From Chloroflexota bacterium (GTDB taxonomy: Bacteria; Chloroflexota; Anaerolineae; Anaerolineales; Anaerolineaceae): 36,055 bases of DNA. How positions within the stretch are numbered: position 1 is the first letter of the stretch; every line of letters begins with the position of its first letter. The stretch is from positions 1-36,055 of the forward strand of contig JAJFTV010000009.1 in NCBI GenBank assembly GCA_021372725.1, written 5' to 3'. This document shows, in pieces, positions 16,134-26,374 of this stretch. The position numbers and the translations under genes were made by a program. The notes beneath the pieces are model-generated. The model was not told the DNA's origin and did no database searches. It was given only the letters and a program-made list of their open reading frames with translations.

Positions 16134-16625
16134 CTATCCTTCTTTGCCCGTCCACTGCAACAACATGGCAGCAATGTTATCTTTTCCTCCCTGCTGGTTT
16201 GCAGCGTCCACCAATATCAATGTTGACCCCATGCCATGCAGCCCAGGTTCCTTCCTGGCCTTATCGTTCATCAACTGGTTCAGCTCCTTAATGAAACCAG
16301 CGATGATCGATTTATACCGTAGCGGGAAATTTGTGGTTTCTTTCACGGAATTCTGCAGGATTTGCAGCAGGAGTTCACCACGATCCGTGAGGCCACCTCC
16401 CCGGATTGATGCCCTCTCATTCCGTCCGCAAAACTCCGCAACGATGAAAATACCATCCTGCAAACCAAGATGGTAATTATCGTCATTATTCTCACGCAAC
16501 CAGCCAAAATCACTTAGACAAACAACCTCGACCAACGAAGACGAAAAATTTCCCTGTGATTTTTCACCCGCACGATTATTTTGGTAAACTGTAACTATCT
16601 TTTTGCCCATAGTGGGGTTATTCAT
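16134..16625 (-). CDS. Degenerate PP2C-like (SpoIIE/PppP-type) phosphatase domain protein
   Basis: Up to 163 residues. The start of a PP2C Ser/Thr phosphatase is recognisable: LSDFGWLRENNDDNYHLG for the usual DxGxxRxxNED block, and the end GGKDNIAAMLLQW for the final D-N motif. GMGSTLILVDA resembles the middle GTT strand. However, the DGMGG metal motif is replaced by AEFCGRNERA, and roughly 80-90 residues normally between the GSTL strand and the KDN motif are missing. It is thus a shortened, probably inactive relative, or a decaying gene. The first ATG lies against the start of the plus-strand MFS gene, so a later start (for example 16610) is possible. Confidence 0.6.
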   Translation of the reverse strand: MNNPTMGKKIVTVYQNNRAGEKSQGNFSSSLVEVVCLSDFGWLRENNDDNYHLGLQDGIFIVAEFCGRNERASIRGGGLTDRGELLLQILQNSVKETTNFPLRYKSIIAGFIKELNQLMNDKARKEPGLHGMGSTLILVDAANQQGGKDNIAAMLLQWTGKEG

Positions 16626-16645
16626 TGAAAAGGAGACGATTTTAC

Positions 16646-17890
16646 ATGGCAGAAAAAAGTTATCAAGTGTATGGTTACCGCTGGGTTGTGTTGGGCGTAT
16701 TTATGCTGATCAACGTCGCCATTCAAATTCTATGGATTTGTTTTGCCCCCATCACCGGGCCCGCTGCAGAATTTTATGGAGTGTCGGATTTGTCCATCGG
16801 CTTTTTGGCCATGTCATTCATGTTTGTCTATATTCCGATCTCGATGCCCATCTCATGGGTTATCGATACCCTGGGATATTACAAATCGGTGAGCATTGGC
16901 GCAGGAATCATGGCCATCTTTGCTTTGTTGCGCGGGGTATTGGCCGGGAATTATACCTGGGTATTCATTTCCACATTGGGATTAGCAGTCGCCCAACCCT
17001 TCATGATGAACGCAATCAGCACGGTGGCTGCCAAATGGTTCCCAATGAAAGAACGCGCCACGGTCGGTGGGTTGGCAACGATTGCCAGTTTTTTGGGTAT
17101 CGCCATTGGGGAAGTGGCATCTCCCGCGCTTTTCCTGCAATATGGCATCCAAAATATGCTGCTGATCTATGGTGGGGTTGCAGCAGTTTCGGCGATTTTG
17201 TTTGTTATTTTTACTCGTGAAGCACCCCCCACCCCGCCCTGTCCGGAGGGGCAGGAAACCCGCGCCTTGATGATGGACGGATTAAAGGGCATGTTGAAGA
17301 TGAAAGATATGTGGATTCTCTTTGCACTTTTCCTGGTTGGAATGGGAGTTTTTAACGGCATTTCTACCTGGATCGAAGGAATTGTGCGTTCGCGCGGTTT
17401 TACCATCACTCAAGCGGGGAATCTGGGTGGCGTGCTGTTGCTGGGCGGGATCATTGGCGCAGCAATCATTCCCGTGCTCTCTGACCGGCTGCATAAACGT
17501 AAACTCTTCCTCGTATTGGGTCTGATCCTCGCCATCCCCGGTCTGATAGGAACGACTTATGCCACTTCGTACGTATTGATGGTGGCTTCGTTATTTGTGC
17601 TTGGTTTCTTCCTGATGAGCCTGGCTCCGGTGGGTTACCAGTACGCCGCCGAGATTACCTTCCCCTCGCCCGAAGGCACATCCAACGGCCTGCTGAATCT
17701 GGCGGGACAGCTATCGGTCGTGTTTATCTATAGCATGGAAGCTTTCAAATCGGCAGACGGGTCATTTACATTCTCCATGCTCCTCATGGTGGCGATGATG
17801 GGAATGGCCGCACTGCTGGTAACACGGCTGAACGAATCAACAGCGGGAGTTGACAACACTGAATTGGCAGTAGAACATGTAAATGTATAG
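16646..17890 (+). CDS. MFS transporter, FLVCR-like branch
   Basis: A 414-residue protein with twelve predicted membrane segments. The block AKWFPMKERATVGGLATIAS after segment 5 resembles the conserved AxWFPxxER of the FLVCR branch, whose animal members carry choline or heme; bacterial members are unassigned. The motif-A-like loop between segments 2 and 3 is WVIDTLGYYKSV, and SDRLHKRK occupies the equivalent second-half loop. ATG 16646 has AAAAGGAGA upstream and is chosen over 16625. It is transcribed away from the PP2C-like gene with essentially no intergenic space, so its promoter must lie inside that gene. A strong terminator follows at 17969. Confidence 0.85.
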   Translation: MAEKSYQVYGYRWVVLGVFMLINVAIQILWICFAPITGPAAEFYGVSDLSIGFLAMSFMFVYIPISMPISWVIDTLGYYKSVSIGAGIMAIFALLRGVLAGNYTWVFISTLGLAVAQPFMMNAISTVAAKWFPMKERATVGGLATIASFLGIAIGEVASPALFLQYGIQNMLLIYGGVAAVSAILFVIFTREAPPTPPCPEGQETRALMMDGLKGMLKMKDMWILFALFLVGMGVFNGISTWIEGIVRSRGFTITQAGNLGGVLLLGGIIGAAIIPVLSDRLHKRKLFLVLGLILAIPGLIGTTYATSYVLMVASLFVLGFFLMSLAPVGYQYAAEITFPSPEGTSNGLLNLAGQLSVVFIYSMEAFKSADGSFTFSMLLMVAMMGMAALLVTRLNESTAGVDNTELAVEHVNV

Positions 17891-17968
17891 CGTTTCCCTG
17901 AAAGTTCAGAGAGTATTTGATTCAATCCCCCGAAGTGGAAATGATCTTTTCAACACACAATAAATAAG

Positions 17969-18001
17969 GGCTGTCTGCATTTTTTCAGACAGCCTCTTTT
18001 T
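17969..18001 (+). terminator. Rho-independent terminator of the MFS gene
   Basis: GGCTGTCTG (17969-17977) pairs with CAGACAGCC (17986-17994), loop CATTTTTT, followed by TCTTTTT. A textbook terminator 78 bp after the stop. Confidence 0.9.
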
Positions 18002-18149
18002 CAATCCCGGAAAATAGGATGATCAACACGTTCACGAATAGGGATGAAAAATCAAACATCACCTTATTTACTCTTTACTCTAAAATAGATACAATCAAAT
18101 AGCCACTGATCAAATCACATCATCCGCCTATACACAAAGTGGCAATGAG

Positions 18150-18166
18150 GCGATCATAGTGATCGC
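18150..18166. promoter_or_regulatory. 17-bp palindrome upstream of the DinB-like gene
   Basis: GCGATCA-TAG-TGATCGC is a perfect 7-3-7 inverted repeat about 100 bp before the start at 18264, in an otherwise featureless 260-bp spacer. It looks like a dimeric regulator site; no regulator is known. Confidence 0.35.
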
Positions 18167-18263
18167 TGACAACAGTTTCAGGGTAGATACTCTGGATTAC
18201 CATCACCAGCTATTTCTGCCCTGAATACGACCATCTGGAAGTTTATACGGGAAAATAAAGATT

Positions 18264-18776
18264 ATGAAACAGGTCAATTCGATTGCTCAATTACTTGCCG
18301 AAACAGATCACTCACGTATGATCATTGAAACAACCATCCTGGCTCAAGATCCGTTGAATCTTGAAATCCAGGGTGTTTGCGGACATTGGTCTGTCAAAGA
18401 CATCATGGCCCATATCACCGCCTGGGAAAATCGGATGATGGAATGGCTGAACCAGATCATCTTTGATGATACCGGCGCGGAATTTCTCGATCCCGAGTTG
18501 AGTTCGGAGGCGATCGATGCTTATAATGCCCAGATCTACAGAATTTATGCGGACATCGATCTGCAAAAAATCAAAACCGCTTTTCTTGAAAACCATCAGA
18601 ATATCCTGGATTACATTGCCAGACTTCCAGAAGAACAACTTTTTGATCCGCACCGACCCCGGTTTAATGGAGATCATCCGCTGTGGCATTTAGTGGCAAC
18701 CAATACCTTCTGGCATTACCAGGAGCATCTCGCCAACATCGAGAAACAGCCCTGGTTTCAAAAGGCAAAGAAATGA
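18264..18776 (+). CDS. DinB/ClbS-DfsB superfamily four-helix-bundle protein
   Basis: A 170-residue helical protein. The centre of helix 2 reads GHWSVKDIMAHITAWENRMM, the shared WSvkdvlaHl-aW motif of DinB-like and ClbS/DfsB proteins, with a potential metal-binding His. The C-terminal NTFWHYQEHLANIEKQPW contains the second His cluster (HYQEH) expected for this fold. Some members are metal-dependent thiol transferases and ClbS is a cyclopropane hydrolase that protects against colibactin, but most are unassigned. It is monocistronic, with tmRNA about 100 bp downstream on the same strand. No firm Shine-Dalgarno is seen (GGGAAAATAAAG precedes the ATG). Confidence 0.8.
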   Translation: MKQVNSIAQLLAETDHSRMIIETTILAQDPLNLEIQGVCGHWSVKDIMAHITAWENRMMEWLNQIIFDDTGAEFLDPELSSEAIDAYNAQIYRIYADIDLQKIKTAFLENHQNILDYIARLPEEQLFDPHRPRFNGDHPLWHLVATNTFWHYQEHLANIEKQPWFQKAKK

Positions 18777-18825
18777 GGAAGATTCAGCGCTTTGGTTCAT
18801 TGACGGGCTGTACATGAACAGGATA

Positions 18826-18856
18826 TTACAGTTCGTTAATAATTGTTTGTTATAAT
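18826..18856 (+). promoter_or_regulatory. Promoter of tmRNA
   Basis: A perfect TATAAT at 18851-18856 lies 16 nt before the mature 5' end at 18873. TTACAG at 18826-18831 is the closest -35, with a longish 19-nt spacer. Confidence 0.6.
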
Positions 18857-18872
18857 GAGAAAGTAATCTCAT

Positions 18873-19264
18873 GGGGATGACAGGCTTCGACGGGAGAGGC
18901 TGGCCCTGGATTGCGAGCCGAGAGGCGCCGACCTCGAATAATCAGCGCAAAAAACAAGTGCCAAACGCACTGACTACGCCGCGATGCCCTTAGCTGCATA
19001 AGCGAGGGCTAGCGCAACAGCCTCCTGATGAGGCTGCGTCTGCCCACACCGTACCTCCGACCGGTCGTGGAGCAGGCGACACAAAGCCGGAGTGCCATGC
19101 AGCAACACCGTTAGCTGCATGAAAGAGGGCTTTCGGGTCCAAACGGCTGGCTGCCTTCAGGTATGTTGATCCATCTGCCCGCAGCGAGATTAAATGATCA
19201 ACTACGCTCGTAGATATCTGGCGGTTGAATCTTTCGGACGCGGGTTCGATTCCCGCCATCTCCA
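18873..19264 (+). ncRNA. ssrA: Transfer-messenger RNA (tmRNA)
   Basis: The 5' end GGGGATGACAGGCTTCGACG and the 3' end with T arm GGGTTCGATTCCC and acceptor CATCTCC (19257-19263) pair as the Ala-tRNA-like domain. Discriminator A is at 19264. Length about 392 nt. The message part is read as AKRTDYAAMPLAA then TAA, from the probable resume codon GCC at 18960 to the stop at 18999-19001; the LAA end is the proteolysis signal. GC-rich inverted repeats at 18988-19150 are the pseudoknots. The resume codon is inferred from frame and position. A terminator follows at 19272. It rescues stalled ribosomes together with SmpB. Confidence 0.96.
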
Positions 19265-19271
19265 CTGAAAT

Positions 19272-19297
19272 GCCCCCTTTTCATGGGGGCTTTTTTT
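19272..19297 (+). terminator. Rho-independent terminator of tmRNA
   Basis: GCCCCC (19272-19277) pairs with GGGGGC (19285-19290) followed by seven T. It begins 8 nt after the tmRNA and directly abuts the end of convergent panC. Confidence 0.9.
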
Positions 19298-19304
19298 GTG
19301 GACT

Positions 19305-20138
19305 TCAACCCAAAATTACATTGTCGATCAATCTGGTTTTGCCGATGAAAACAGCCATCGAAAGCAGAGCTTGCCTTTCAATCTTGTCCAATTCTTGCAA
19401 CGTGACCAGGTCGGCACAGGAAACATAATCCAGCCGCGCCAGCGGCTCACCGGCAATGATATTCTTCACCAACTGTCGGAGCGAATTGGCATTCTTTTCG
19501 CCTTTTTCAAACGCCAGCCTGGCTTCATTCAGGCTGCGGTACAGCACCGCGGCGGCCTTGCGCTGTTCAGGATTCAGGTAAGTGTTGCGGCTGGACATTG
19601 CCAGCCCATCTGGCTCGCGCAGTGTCGGGCAGGTGATGACTTCAAGCGGGAAATTGAGATCCGCCGCCATCCGCCGCAGAACCGCCGCCTGCTGGGCATC
19701 TTTCTGCCCAAAATACGCCCGGTCAGGCTGAACGATATTGAAAAACTTGGCTACCACTGTGGTAACCCCTCGGAAGTGTCCTGGCCGCACGATGCCTTCC
19801 AGAGGTTGGGTTAAACTTTCCACCTCCACCCAGGTTTGAAAACCGGCCGGGTAAAGATCATCCTTGTCGGGTGTTAATACGATATCCACCTGCTCGCCTT
19901 CAAGTTTTTCCAGATCGGCATCCATGTCACGCGGATAAGCCTCAAAATCTTCGTTCGGCCCAAACTGGGTGGGATTGACAAAGATGCTCACCGCCACGCT
20001 GCGGCATTCACGGTGCGCAGCCCGAACGAGGGATAGATGTCCTTCATGCAAAAAGCCCATTGTCGGAACAAATCCCAGCGGATTGCTGAGATTTTTGCGT
20101 TGATCACGAAATTCCTGTACAGTTTTTACAACTTTCAT
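19305..20138 (-). CDS. panC: Pantothenate synthetase (pantoate--beta-alanine ligase)
   Basis: A 277-residue enzyme of nucleotidyltransferase fold. The ATP-site HIGH-like motif is in GFVPTMGFLHEGHLSLVRAA, followed by VSIFVNPTQFGPNEDFEAYP, PLEGIVRPGHFRGVTTVVAK, FGQKDAQQ and the KMSKS-equivalent LAMSSRNTYL. It joins pantoate and beta-alanine using ATP in the cytoplasm, the last step of pantothenate (vitamin B5) synthesis on the route to CoA. The ATG at 20138, with GGAAAGG upstream, is preferred over an in-frame start at 20180 that overlaps panE and lacks homology. It begins 2 nt after the panE stop, so the pair is co-translated. No panB or panD is present in the window. Confidence 0.96.
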   Translation of the reverse strand: MKVVKTVQEFRDQRKNLSNPLGFVPTMGFLHEGHLSLVRAAHRECRSVAVSIFVNPTQFGPNEDFEAYPRDMDADLEKLEGEQVDIVLTPDKDDLYPAGFQTWVEVESLTQPLEGIVRPGHFRGVTTVVAKFFNIVQPDRAYFGQKDAQQAAVLRRMAADLNFPLEVITCPTLREPDGLAMSSRNTYLNPEQRKAAAVLYRSLNEARLAFEKGEKNANSLRQLVKNIIAGEPLARLDYVSCADLVTLQELDKIERQALLSMAVFIGKTRLIDNVILG

Positions 20139-20140
20139 GA

Positions 20141-21046
20141 TTACCTTTCCACCATGGCTTTTACCAATGAGACAAAACATTCGTTGACCGGCACAGAAAC
20201 CCCGTTTCGATGGGCATGGCGCACGATCTCGCCATTGATCGCTTCGATTTCAGTAGGTGCCCCCCGCTGCAGATCCTGAAGCATGGACGATGTATTCTGT
20301 GCTGTCCTTTGGATGACGTCCTCTATCGCAACCAGCGGGTCATCATACGGCAGCTTGACCCCATTCGCCGCGGCGGTCTGCGCTGCCTCTCTCGCCAAAA
20401 CGGAGAGGATCGACCGGCTGTGGGGATTGGCGGCCAGTTCTCCGTTGGTAACGCCCAGCACGGCGCTGAGCGGGTTGATGCCTGAATTGATGATCAGCTT
20501 GCTCCACCTTAATGAAACTAGATCGTCGAAGGTCTCCACCTGGAACCCGCTTTGCGTAAATATTTCTACAAGACGGTCAAGCCGGGGGTCTCGTTCCAAT
20601 TGAATCATGGGGTCGCCCGACAATTGCACGAGGCCCGGCTGCAGAATGGTTGCGCCCATCACAATGGTTCCAGCCAGGCAGCGCCCTTCGCCCAATTCCC
20701 CGGCCAGTATTTCACGGTTTCCGAGCCCATTCTGCAGGGTGAGGGCAATGCCATCATCAGACAGGCATTCTTTCAGCAACCGTGCATATTTCCGGGTTTG
20801 CCACGACTTGATCAATACCAGGGCATAATCAATCGGGCCAAATTCGCATGGGTTCGAGGAGACCTGAACGTGGGCGGAATGGGTAATCCCATGTTGATCG
20901 ATAAACCGGACACCTTGGGCGCGGATGGCCTGCACAGCTTCGGGCCAAAAGCCCAGCATTTTAACGTTATATCCCGCGTCGCCCATTTTTGCTGCAAACA
21001 ATGTGGCGACGGCGCCGGTTCCGGCGATCAAAACAGATTTTTGAGT
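20141..21046 (-). CDS. panE: 2-dehydropantoate 2-reductase (ketopantoate reductase)
   Basis: About 301 residues from a TTG at 21046 (an in-frame TTG at 21097 would add 17). The NADP site is KSVLIAGTGAVATLFAAKMG, with GxGxxA instead of the usual GxGxxG. Catalytic and binding blocks follow: NGLGN (nicotinamide loop), RWSKLIINSGINPLSA with the general-acid lysine, and SSMLQDLQRGAPTEIEAING at the C-terminal domain. It reduces ketopantoate to pantoate, the substrate for PanC encoded 2 nt downstream. TTG 21046 is preferred because GAAGGGA lies 6 nt before it and homology starts there. The family has paralogues, but the panC linkage supports the pathway role. Confidence 0.88.
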   Translation of the reverse strand, partial: TQKSVLIAGTGAVATLFAAKMGDAGYNVKMLGFWPEAVQAIRAQGVRFIDQHGITHSAHVQVSSNPCEFGPIDYALVLIKSWQTRKYARLLKECLSDDGIALTLQNGLGNREILAGELGEGRCLAGTIVMGATILQPGLVQLSGDPMIQLERDPRLDRLVEIFTQSGFQVETFDDLVSLRWSKLIINSGINPLSAVLGVTNGELAANPHSRSILSVLAREAAQTAAANGVKLPYDDPLVAIEDVIQRTAQNTSSMLQDLQRGAPTEIEAINGEIVRHAHRNGVSVPVNECFVSLVKAMVER

Positions 21047-21103
21047 CAAGGGTTTCCCTTCAAGGTTGAATATCTTTTTCGGCAATATTACCACCAATCC
21101 CCA

Positions 21104-22849
21104 TCACTTTTCCATATAAAAACCTTTTTGCAGATTGCCCGGTTCAAGTAAAGCGAGCTTTGGATTAAAATCTTTATAGGGCGCGCAAGGCAAAGGAGCA
21201 TCCCAACAACCCTCGGCCTCAAGGGGCAGATTGACATTCAGGCCTGAATTCGTAGTCTGCTGGAAAATTGTTTTATCGCCGCGATATTGGGAAACAGCTT
21301 GTTCCACAGAAGGCGGCATGACCAACCACCCGATACTGATATTACGAGAAAATTGATAAGGAGAAAGCCACAAAGTAAAAAGAAAAACGAGTGCCGCCGC
21401 CGCACTTACAGAACGCGGTAGAAAGCCGGCCCGCCAAAGATAACTAAATGCCAGCAAGGCCTGGCAGATCAGTAAAATCCAAAACAATGCTCCGGAGAAG
21501 CGGTATTCAGGCGCCAGGAAAAACCAATATAGAATTCCCACAAAAGAAATACCGCTTGCAACGGCAAGGCCGAGTTCTGCAGATTGTTTGCTTTGGTTTT
21601 CCAGCTTCTTGTAAAAAACCAGGGCAAACACAGCGTTTATAACTGCCAAGGCCATACTCAAAAGAAAAGCCCATTTCGCTTCGTAGACAAACCTCTCGAA
21701 CCAAGCCAAAAACCATTTCCAATCAGCGCTATATGCAATCGTTTCCGAGCGGGTACGCGCCCAATATGTAATAACTCCCTGAACCGGCTTGGCCAAATAG
21801 TCTGGCATCCTCCAGGGAAAAGGCAAAGAAAGTAAAGTGGATGGGAAAAACGGGTAACCACTTAGTATCACGCTGCGAACCATCCAGGGTATCACCCAAA
21901 TAGCCAACAAACCCACCCAACTTGACCAGGTGCGTATTTGCCTACGCTGGGAAAAACCGAAAAGATTCCCTTGCAGTAAAAATACGGCGGCAACTAAAAG
22001 CACGCCAAAACAGGCGAAACTCAGCTTCACGGTTAGCCCCAAAGCAACAAGACATACCAGGTTGGCGGCTGTGGAATTAAACTCTGGTTGTTCTGGCCGG
22101 TTAACAAAGAGCCGCAAGAATTCACCCGTCAGGATAATCTCCAGGCTGAAAATCAAGAAATCAGGAGTATATCCGGCTAAAAACCCTGTGCCTGACTGCC
22201 AGATGATCACCGGCAGCAGTAAGGCGTAAAAAAGATCAGGCATAGTTGGTTCCGATTCGTGGCGAAACAGATTATAAAATGCTGTTCCACACAGCAGTAT
22301 CATCACGTAAACAATGGTTGTGTTGATTAGGTAATATGCTGAAAGATTTAGAAAGTTAATATCCAAAACAGCCGCAACCAGAAGACTTGCGTTGTTGAAC
22401 GCCAGGCGATGATGCAAATTTCCCAGCCCGGGTACGATGGCGAATTGATTAATCCACTTGACCGTTTGCATGTGGTACAAACCCAAATCAACTGTTGGCT
22501 CAGTGAACATCACATGGTTGGCAAGTACAAACGCAGGCAAAACAGCCAGCCCAATCAACCAGAAAGACATTCTTAAGTTAAGGCTCTGCCAAAACACAAG
22601 GCATTCCCGGCGAGTACTGTACCAGCCCACACCGGCTGCGATAATCAGAAACAGGAGCGGAATCGCATCAACTTTGATCAATAAATGCCAAATCTGTAAA
22701 AAAGCCACCGCCGCGCCCCAGCCGCTGAAAAAACACAATAACAAATTTTCAAAAGAGAACTGACGCTTTATCGGTGACCAGGGGAGCAGCAAACCAATAC
22801 CGATAAAAATGGGGAGTTGAAGAAGGATACCCAGTGTAATGATGATCAT
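21104..22849 (-). CDS. Polytopic membrane protein, possible GT-C-like or LIC_10190-type family
   Basis: A 581-residue protein with about 12-14 hydrophobic segments and almost no large soluble domain. Its first periplasmic loop contains FTEPTVDLGLYHMQTVKWIN and PGLGNLHHRLAFNNASLL. An acidic residue followed by YH and a Trp in this loop, then GLGN-HHR, is reminiscent of the LIC_10190-type membrane proteins and of GT-C glycosyltransferases, whose catalytic Asp lies in the same loop. I cannot assign a substrate. It starts at ATG 22849 with TGGAG upstream and ends 57 bp before panE; same-strand spacing suggests co-transcription but not a shared function. Confidence 0.75.
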   Translation of the reverse strand: MIIITLGILLQLPIFIGIGLLLPWSPIKRQFSFENLLLCFFSGWGAAVAFLQIWHLLIKVDAIPLLFLIIAAGVGWYSTRRECLVFWQSLNLRMSFWLIGLAVLPAFVLANHVMFTEPTVDLGLYHMQTVKWINQFAIVPGLGNLHHRLAFNNASLLVAAVLDINFLNLSAYYLINTTIVYVMILLCGTAFYNLFRHESEPTMPDLFYALLLPVIIWQSGTGFLAGYTPDFLIFSLEIILTGEFLRLFVNRPEQPEFNSTAANLVCLVALGLTVKLSFACFGVLLVAAVFLLQGNLFGFSQRRQIRTWSSWVGLLAIWVIPWMVRSVILSGYPFFPSTLLSLPFPWRMPDYLAKPVQGVITYWARTRSETIAYSADWKWFLAWFERFVYEAKWAFLLSMALAVINAVFALVFYKKLENQSKQSAELGLAVASGISFVGILYWFFLAPEYRFSGALFWILLICQALLAFSYLWRAGFLPRSVSAAAALVFLFTLWLSPYQFSRNISIGWLVMPPSVEQAVSQYRGDKTIFQQTTNSGLNVNLPLEAEGCWDAPLPCAPYKDFNPKLALLEPGNLQKGFYMEK

Positions 22850-22938
22850 GCCAAATCTCCAGAACGATAGTTATGACATCGGCAGTGAAGTATGGTTGCT
22901 TCTGCATGCTGAAGGTGTGCTTGCAGACTTTTTTTCGT

Positions 22939-24180
22939 TTACTCCAACACCTTACACACCAGCCCTTTCAGGTACGCCCCTTCCGGAAAACTCAACCGGA
23001 TTGGGTGATCGGGTCCGTTGTACATACGCCGCAGAATACTCGCCTGAACGCGGGCATCTTCCGCCGCCGAGGCCACAATCTTTTGAAACAGCTCCATCGA
23101 GACGCCGCCGGAGCACGAGAATGTAAAGAGCAAGCCTCCCGGGCGGAGCAGTTTGAAGGCCAGTAAATTGATATCTTTGTAACCGCGGGCAGCCCGTTCA
23201 ACCTGGGCGGATGTGGGGGCAAACCTGGGCGGATCCAGAATGATGGCGTCAAACTGTTTGGCTTGATCGCGAAACTGCCTTAAAACCTGAAATACATCCC
23301 CTTCGATAAAGGTATGCTGATCCAGCGGAAAACCGTTCAACTGCATGTTTTGACGGGCCAGTTCCAGTGCCTGTGCAGAACTGTCAACGCTGGTGATCCT
23401 GACGGCATTGCCGTTAGCAAAACCGTCAGCCTGACCGTCAACACGGCCGGCAAGTCCGTAAACCCCAAATGCTCCCGTATAACAAAAGCAATTCAGCACG
23501 TGCCCGCCGGCAGCCATCTCGCGGAAAATCTTCCTGTTTTCGCGCTGATCCAGATAAAAACCGGTTTTGTGACCATCAGCGACATTCACCTTGAACCGCA
23601 GCCCATTTTCGGACAATAGCATCGGTTGATCCGGAAGGCTCCCGGACAGCACTCCAGTTTGCTCTGGCAGCCCCTCCAACTGGCGCACATCGGCATCGGA
23701 ACGCTCATAAATGCAGCGTACCCCCTCGATAGTGGACAGTACTTTGAGGATGATCGGCTTCCAGGCCTCGGCTCCTGCCGTCAGAAACTGCGCCACCAGC
23801 ACATCTTTGTAGCGGTCTACAATCAGCCCCGGCAGACCATCCGATTCGGCATGAATCAGCCGGTACATTTCGGTTGTCTCAGCTATACGCAGTTCATCGC
23901 GAAGTGCAGCAGCTTTTTGAACCCTGTCTGCAAAAAATTCCTCATCGACCGACTGGTTTTTATCCCACGTCCAGATGCGGGCGCGGATATTGGAGCGCGG
24001 ACTGTAGGCAGCCCGGCACAACCAGTCACCTTTGGCTGAACAAACCTCCACCGTATCGCCCATGCCGGCATTTCCGGAGATGCGCTCCATCGCGCCTGAG
24101 AAGATCCACGGGTGCAGCGAGCGGACGGATTTTTCCCGTCCAGGTTTCAGAAAGAGGACCGGCGATTTCGTTTCTGTCAT
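22939..24180 (-). CDS. Class I SAM-dependent rRNA cytosine-C5 methyltransferase, RlmI-like
   Basis: A 413-residue protein. An N-terminal PUA domain (VLFLKPGREKSVRSLHPWIFSG) is followed by an EEHLD-like domain (YRLIHAESDGLPGLIVDRY) and a Rossmann methyltransferase: GFYLDQRENRKIF, motif I VLNCFCYTGAFGVY, DPPRFAP and the catalytic-cysteine segment FTFSCSGGVSMELF. This is the RlmI (YccW) order, which makes m5C in 23S rRNA. Between motif I and the SAM-ribose acidic residue (ITSVDSSAQALE) there is an extra Gly/Asp-rich insert, GRVDGQADGFANGNAV. It begins 10 nt after the end of ligA and is likely co-transcribed with it. Specific target position is not predictable. Confidence 0.92.
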   Translation of the reverse strand: MTETKSPVLFLKPGREKSVRSLHPWIFSGAMERISGNAGMGDTVEVCSAKGDWLCRAAYSPRSNIRARIWTWDKNQSVDEEFFADRVQKAAALRDELRIAETTEMYRLIHAESDGLPGLIVDRYKDVLVAQFLTAGAEAWKPIILKVLSTIEGVRCIYERSDADVRQLEGLPEQTGVLSGSLPDQPMLLSENGLRFKVNVADGHKTGFYLDQRENRKIFREMAAGGHVLNCFCYTGAFGVYGLAGRVDGQADGFANGNAVRITSVDSSAQALELARQNMQLNGFPLDQHTFIEGDVFQVLRQFRDQAKQFDAIILDPPRFAPTSAQVERAARGYKDINLLAFKLLRPGGLLFTFSCSGGVSMELFQKIVASAAEDARVQASILRRMYNGPDHPIRLSFPEGAYLKGLVCKVLE

Positions 24181-24190
24181 TTCAATACAT

Positions 24191-26251
<2,061 letters not shown>

Positions 26252-26281
26252 TTACATCCTTTGTTGTGAGGGATTCGAAAA

Positions 26282-26304
26282 GAATAATTTGAGACAAATT
26301 ATTC
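26282..26304. promoter_or_regulatory. Perfect 10-3-10 inverted repeat between ligA and the radical SAM operon
   Basis: GAATAATTTG (26282-26291), AGA, CAAATTATTC (26295-26304). It lies midway in the 140-bp divergent region, upstream of both candidate -10 boxes (26241-26246 minus, 26336-26341 plus). Position and symmetry suit a dimeric regulator of one or both units. Confidence 0.5.
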
Positions 26305-26335
26305 GCCAACCAAGGAATCGTCACTGATTGTCCAG

Positions 26336-26341
26336 TATAAT
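26336..26341 (+). promoter_or_regulatory. Candidate -10 element of the 26375 operon
   Basis: TATAAT, 34 nt before the ATG at 26375. No good -35 is seen 17 nt upstream (CAAGGAATC), which fits an activator-dependent promoter using the adjacent inverted repeat. Confidence 0.4.
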
Positions 26342-26374
26342 CACAATGATCTACTTCTGAAAAAGGAGCATCTC

